In this document: in pieces, positions 5,610 to 7,905 of the stretch
Layout of the letters: the number at the start of each line of letters is the position of its first letter
How positions within the stretch are numbered: position 1 is the stretch's first letter
Source: Rickettsiales bacterium
GTDB taxonomy: Bacteria; Pseudomonadota; Alphaproteobacteria; Rickettsiales; UBA3002
Length of the DNA stretch: 7,905 bases
Direction of reading: 5' to 3'
Assembly: GCA_021300075.1 (NCBI GenBank)
Contig: JAJTIB010000121.1
Coordinates: forward strand, 1-7,905
Position numbers and translations under genes: made by a program
The notes under the pieces: model-generated
What the model was told of the DNA's origin: nothing
Databases searched by the model: none
The model's input: only the letters and a program-made list of their open reading frames with translations

Positions 5610-6998
5610 CTAAATATGCACGGCGCGGCCATCAACGGCGAGCGCCGCTTCTTTGACGGCCTCGCTCAGCGTTGGGTGGGCGTGGCAGGTGCGGGCAATG
5701 TCTTCCGCCGAAGCGCCAAACTCCATGGCGATGCAGGCTTCGTGAATCATCGTCCCCGCATGGGCGCCGATGATATGGACACCCAGCACCCGGTCGGTCT
5801 TCCGATCGGCAAGAATTTTTACAAACCCGTCCGTCTGGGCGCTCGAACGCCCGCGCGAATTGGCCAGAAACGGGAATTTGCCGGTTTTATACTCGATTCC
5901 GGCGGCTTTGAGTTCCTCTTCGGTTTTGCCAACGCTTGCCACTTCCGGCCAGGTATAAATCACATTCGGAATCGCGTCGTAATTCACATGCGGCTTCTGC
6001 CCGGCAATCATTTCCGCAACCGCCACACCTTCTTCTTCAGCCTTGTGGGCGAGCATGGGGCCAGCGATCACATCGCCAATCGCGTAAATTCCCGCAATAT
6101 TAGTTTGAAAATGCCCATCCACCGTGATGCGGCCTTTGGCATCTTTCGCCACACCCACCGCTTCCAGCCCCAGTTTCTCAGTCAGCGGCTTGCGACCTAC
6201 GGCTACCAGCACCACATCCGCGCTGAGTGTCTCACTCGCACCACCTGTGGCAGGCTCCATCGTCAATTCGACACCATTTTTGCCCGGTTTAGCGGCGGTG
6301 ACTTTGGTCGCAAGTTTGAATTTCAAGCCCTGTTTTTCGAGCGTCTTTTGGAACTGACGAGAAATCTCGTTATCCATCCCCGGCGTGACGCGGTCGAGAT
6401 ATTCAATCGCCGTCACTTCTGCCCCAAGCCGCTTCCAGACCGAGCCAAGCTCAAGCCCAATCACACCTGCGCCGATAATTACTAAATGCCTGGGGACTTT
6501 GGGCAGAGTCAGCGCGCCGGTTGAGGATACAATCTGCTTCTCGTCAATCGTAATCCCTGGCAATGCCACTACCTCCGACCCCGTGGCGATGACGATATGT
6601 TTGGCGGCGTATTTTGTGCCCGCCACCGTCACTTCTCCCTTGGCAGAAATCGTACCGTGACCCTGAATATAAGTGACCTTATTTTTCTTGAATAAGCCTT
6701 CGATGCCCTTGGTAAGCGACCCCACCACCTCGTCTTTACGTTTCATCATGGTGGCAAGGTTGAGGGAGGGTTTTACCTCAATTCCGTGGGCGGAAAAATG
6801 CTGCGCCGCATCCGCAAATTTTTCGGAAGATTCAAGGAGCGCCTTGGAGGGAATACAGCCAACATTAAGGCAGGTGCCGCCGAGCGTGCCGCGCTTTTCC
6901 ACACAGGCCGTTTTGAGCCCCAGCTGCGCCGCACGAATCGCACCCACATAGCCACCCGGCCCACCGCCGATAAAAATCACGTCAAAAGATTCGGTCAT
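5610..6998 (-). CDS. lpdA: Dihydrolipoyl dehydrogenase (E3), 2-oxoglutarate dehydrogenase operon
   Basis: E3 reoxidises the dihydrolipoyl group of E2 using FAD and NAD, closing the cycle of the 2-oxoglutarate dehydrogenase complex and possibly of other 2-oxoacid dehydrogenases. The 462-aa length is normal. The FAD-binding GGGPGG is at residues 11-16, and the redox disulfide C43/C48 sits in GGTCLNVGCIPSK. The NAD-binding GAGVIG is at 176-181, a second FAD-contact segment AIGDV near 310, and the catalytic pair H441/E446 in HPTLSE, so the enzyme looks fully active. The ATG at 6998 is 2 nt after the sucB stop, with no clear ribosome binding site, so translation is probably coupled to sucB. The last 20 codons lie in the 62-bp repeat, so the present gene end, with TAG, may have been supplied by the inserted element while the original end now sits beside putA. 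Confidence 0.97.
   Translation of the reverse strand: MTESFDVIFIGGGPGGYVGAIRAAQLGLKTACVEKRGTLGGTCLNVGCIPSKALLESSEKFADAAQHFSAHGIEVKPSLNLATMMKRKDEVVGSLTKGIEGLFKKNKVTYIQGHGTISAKGEVTVAGTKYAAKHIVIATGSEVVALPGITIDEKQIVSSTGALTLPKVPRHLVIIGAGVIGLELGSVWKRLGAEVTAIEYLDRVTPGMDNEISRQFQKTLEKQGLKFKLATKVTAAKPGKNGVELTMEPATGGASETLSADVVLVAVGRKPLTEKLGLEAVGVAKDAKGRITVDGHFQTNIAGIYAIGDVIAGPMLAHKAEEEGVAVAEMIAGQKPHVNYDAIPNVIYTWPEVASVGKTEEELKAAGIEYKTGKFPFLANSRGRSSAQTDGFVKILADRKTDRVLGVHIIGAHAGTMIHEACIAMEFGASAEDIARTCHAHPTLSEAVKEAALAVDGRAVHI
5611..5672 (-). repeat. 62-bp direct repeat, right copy, forming the present 3' end of lpdA (candidate att site)
   Basis: This is identical to 3889-3950 and in the same orientation. 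It covers the final 20 codons of intact lpdA and two bases of its stop codon. Because the repeat falls at the end of an essential gene and keeps it in frame, the insertion would be neutral for E3 activity. The repeat is seen directly; the att interpretation is inference. Confidence 0.9.
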
Positions 6999-7000
6999 GT

Positions 7001-7905
7001 TTAAAGCCCCAACAATAGACGACGTGGGTCTTCAATCGCCTGTTTGACTTTAACGAGGAAGGTCACGGACTCGCGCCCGTCAATAATCCGGTGGTCATAG
7101 GAGAGCGCCACATACATCATCGGGCGGATGACCACCTGGCCGTTCACGGCCACGGGCCGGTCTTCAGTTTTGTGCATCCCTAAAATGCCGGATTGCGGCG
7201 GGTTGATAATGGGGGTGGACATCAGCGATCCGTAAACCCCACCATTGCTGACCGTAAACGTGCCCCCGGTCATATCCGCCATGGAAAGCGTACCGTCCCG
7301 CGCTTTGACGGCGGCGGCCGCAATATCACCCTCAATCTGCGCCAGAGATTTCTTGTCACAGTCACGGATAACAGGCACGACCAGCCCCTGCGCCCCGCCA
7401 ACGGCAACGCCAATATCGTAGTAATTTTTATAGATGATTTCCTCACCCGCGATTTCGGCATTGACCGCCGGAACCTGCTTCAAGGCATGAACGGCGGCCT
7501 TGATGAATAGCCCCATAAAGCCGAGCCTGATGCCGTATTTTTTCTCGAACTCGTCTTTATATTCATTTCTAAGTGCCAGTACCGCGCTCATGTCGATTTC
7601 GTTAAACGTGGTCAGAATCGCCGCCGTATTCTGCGATTCTTTCAAGCGCCGCGCGATGGTCTGGCGCAGCTTACTCATCTTCACCCGCTCTTCGCGTGGG
7701 CCAGCCGCCGGCATTGTGCCCATACCGTCACCCAGTGCCGCCAGCACGTCGCCCTTGGTCAAGCGCCCGTCCTTACCAGAAGCGGCAATCGCGGCCGGAT
7801 TCACCTGCGGATTCTCCGCCAGCAACTTATTCACCGCCGGCCCGCTAGCAGCGGGGGGCATTTGTTTTGCGGGGGCGGGGACAGCCGCGGGCGCAGCCGC
7901 CACCG
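7001..7905 (-). CDS. sucB: Dihydrolipoyllysine succinyltransferase (E2 of 2-oxoglutarate dehydrogenase), partial, N-terminus outside window
   Basis: E2 transfers the succinyl group from its lipoyl arm to coenzyme A and forms the core of the 2-oxoglutarate dehydrogenase complex. About 301 codons are visible, and the frame runs off the right edge; the GTG codon near 7903 is an internal valine, not a start. The N-terminal lipoyl domain is missing because of the window edge. The visible part opens with an Ala/Pro-rich linker. The E1/E3-binding domain follows (PAVNKLLAENPQVNPAAIA, ending near DVLAAL), then the catalytic acyltransferase domain from about VKMSKLRQTIARRLKESQ. The catalytic motif is SYDHRIIDGRE, with its histidine codon at 7091-7093. 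The EDPRRLLLGL ending and the adjacent lpdA favour the succinyltransferase over the pyruvate dehydrogenase E2. sucA is expected just outside the right edge. Confidence 0.95.
   Translation of the reverse strand, partial: VAAAPAAVPAPAKQMPPAASGPAVNKLLAENPQVNPAAIAASGKDGRLTKGDVLAALGDGMGTMPAAGPREERVKMSKLRQTIARRLKESQNTAAILTTFNEIDMSAVLALRNEYKDEFEKKYGIRLGFMGLFIKAAVHALKQVPAVNAEIAGEEIIYKNYYDIGVAVGGAQGLVVPVIRDCDKKSLAQIEGDIAAAAVKARDGTLSMADMTGGTFTVSNGGVYGSLMSTPIINPPQSGILGMHKTEDRPVAVNGQVVIRPMMYVALSYDHRIIDGRESVTFLVKVKQAIEDPRRLLLGL

Larger units (their letters stand above)
3889..5610. mobile_element. Putative small integrated element at the 3' end of lpdA, flanked by 62-bp direct repeats
   Basis: The unit from the start of one repeat to the start of the next is 1722 bp, of which 1660 bp (3951-5610) are interior. 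It holds two minus-strand membrane-protein genes, a tRNA-Arg-like gene and hairpin structures. Parts of it are more AT-rich than the flanks: I count 48 G+C in 120 bases at 4381-4500, against 34 in 60 within lpdA at 6601-6660. The arrangement matches integration into a gene's 3' end with restoration of the reading frame, as known for tyrosine-recombinase elements. No integrase, excisionase, replication or transposase gene is visible, so it could only move in trans or is a remnant. A tandem duplication followed by insertion or deletion is the alternative. Confidence 0.5.

Noticed and set aside
3951..5610. Insertion sequence or transposon
   Set aside because: There is no transposase-like protein, and no terminal inverted repeats at the block ends. 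The 62-bp flanking repeats are far longer than target-site duplications and carry gene sequence.
5616..6485. Plus-strand open frame of 289 codons opposite lpdA
   Set aside because: It is antisense to a fully motif-supported lpdA, and its Arg/His-rich translation shows no family resemblance.
1..7905. CRISPR array, rRNA or riboswitch
   Set aside because: No regularly spaced short repeats, no rRNA signatures and no recognisable riboswitch were seen on either strand.

Overview
This window is alphaproteobacterial chromosome, judged from the gene types: eukaryote-type NADP isocitrate dehydrogenase, a short PutA without a DNA-binding domain, and an sucB-lpdA pair from a 2-oxoglutarate dehydrogenase operon. 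I cannot place it below class. The core is central metabolism: TCA cycle genes at both ends (icd; sucB-lpdA) and proline catabolism (putA) feeding glutamate, and so 2-oxoglutarate, into the same pathway.

Layout. 1-525 (minus): 5' part of icd, running off the left edge. 526-675: divergent promoter region. 676-752 (plus): intact tRNA-Arg(CCU) with encoded CCA. 836-3886 (plus): putA, 1016 aa, bifunctional. 3889-5610: an inserted block. 5610-6998 (minus): lpdA. 7001-7905 (minus): sucB, missing its N-terminal lipoyl region at the right edge.

The unusual part is the block between putA and lpdA. The last 62 bp of lpdA (5611-5672) are repeated, base for base and in the same orientation, right behind the putA stop (3889-3950). 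Between the copies lie 1660 bp, partly more AT-rich than the flanks. They carry two adjacent minus-strand genes for small predicted membrane proteins with coiled-coil tails (252 and 197 aa) that look like diverged paralogs of each other. They also carry a degenerate tRNA-Arg-like gene with an 8-nt anticodon loop and its own promoter-like sequence, a terminator-like hairpin and an AT-rich inverted repeat. Removing one repeat plus the interior leaves putA and lpdA converging with one base between their stop codons. This is what site-specific integration into the 3' end of lpdA, with the gene end rebuilt by the incoming copy, would leave. No recombinase gene is present, so the block would be a remnant, a passively mobilised cargo unit, or a product of another duplication process.

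The two membrane-protein genes follow lpdA in the same direction with no clear terminator between, so they may be expressed by read-through from the 2-oxoglutarate dehydrogenase operon. Their function is unknown.
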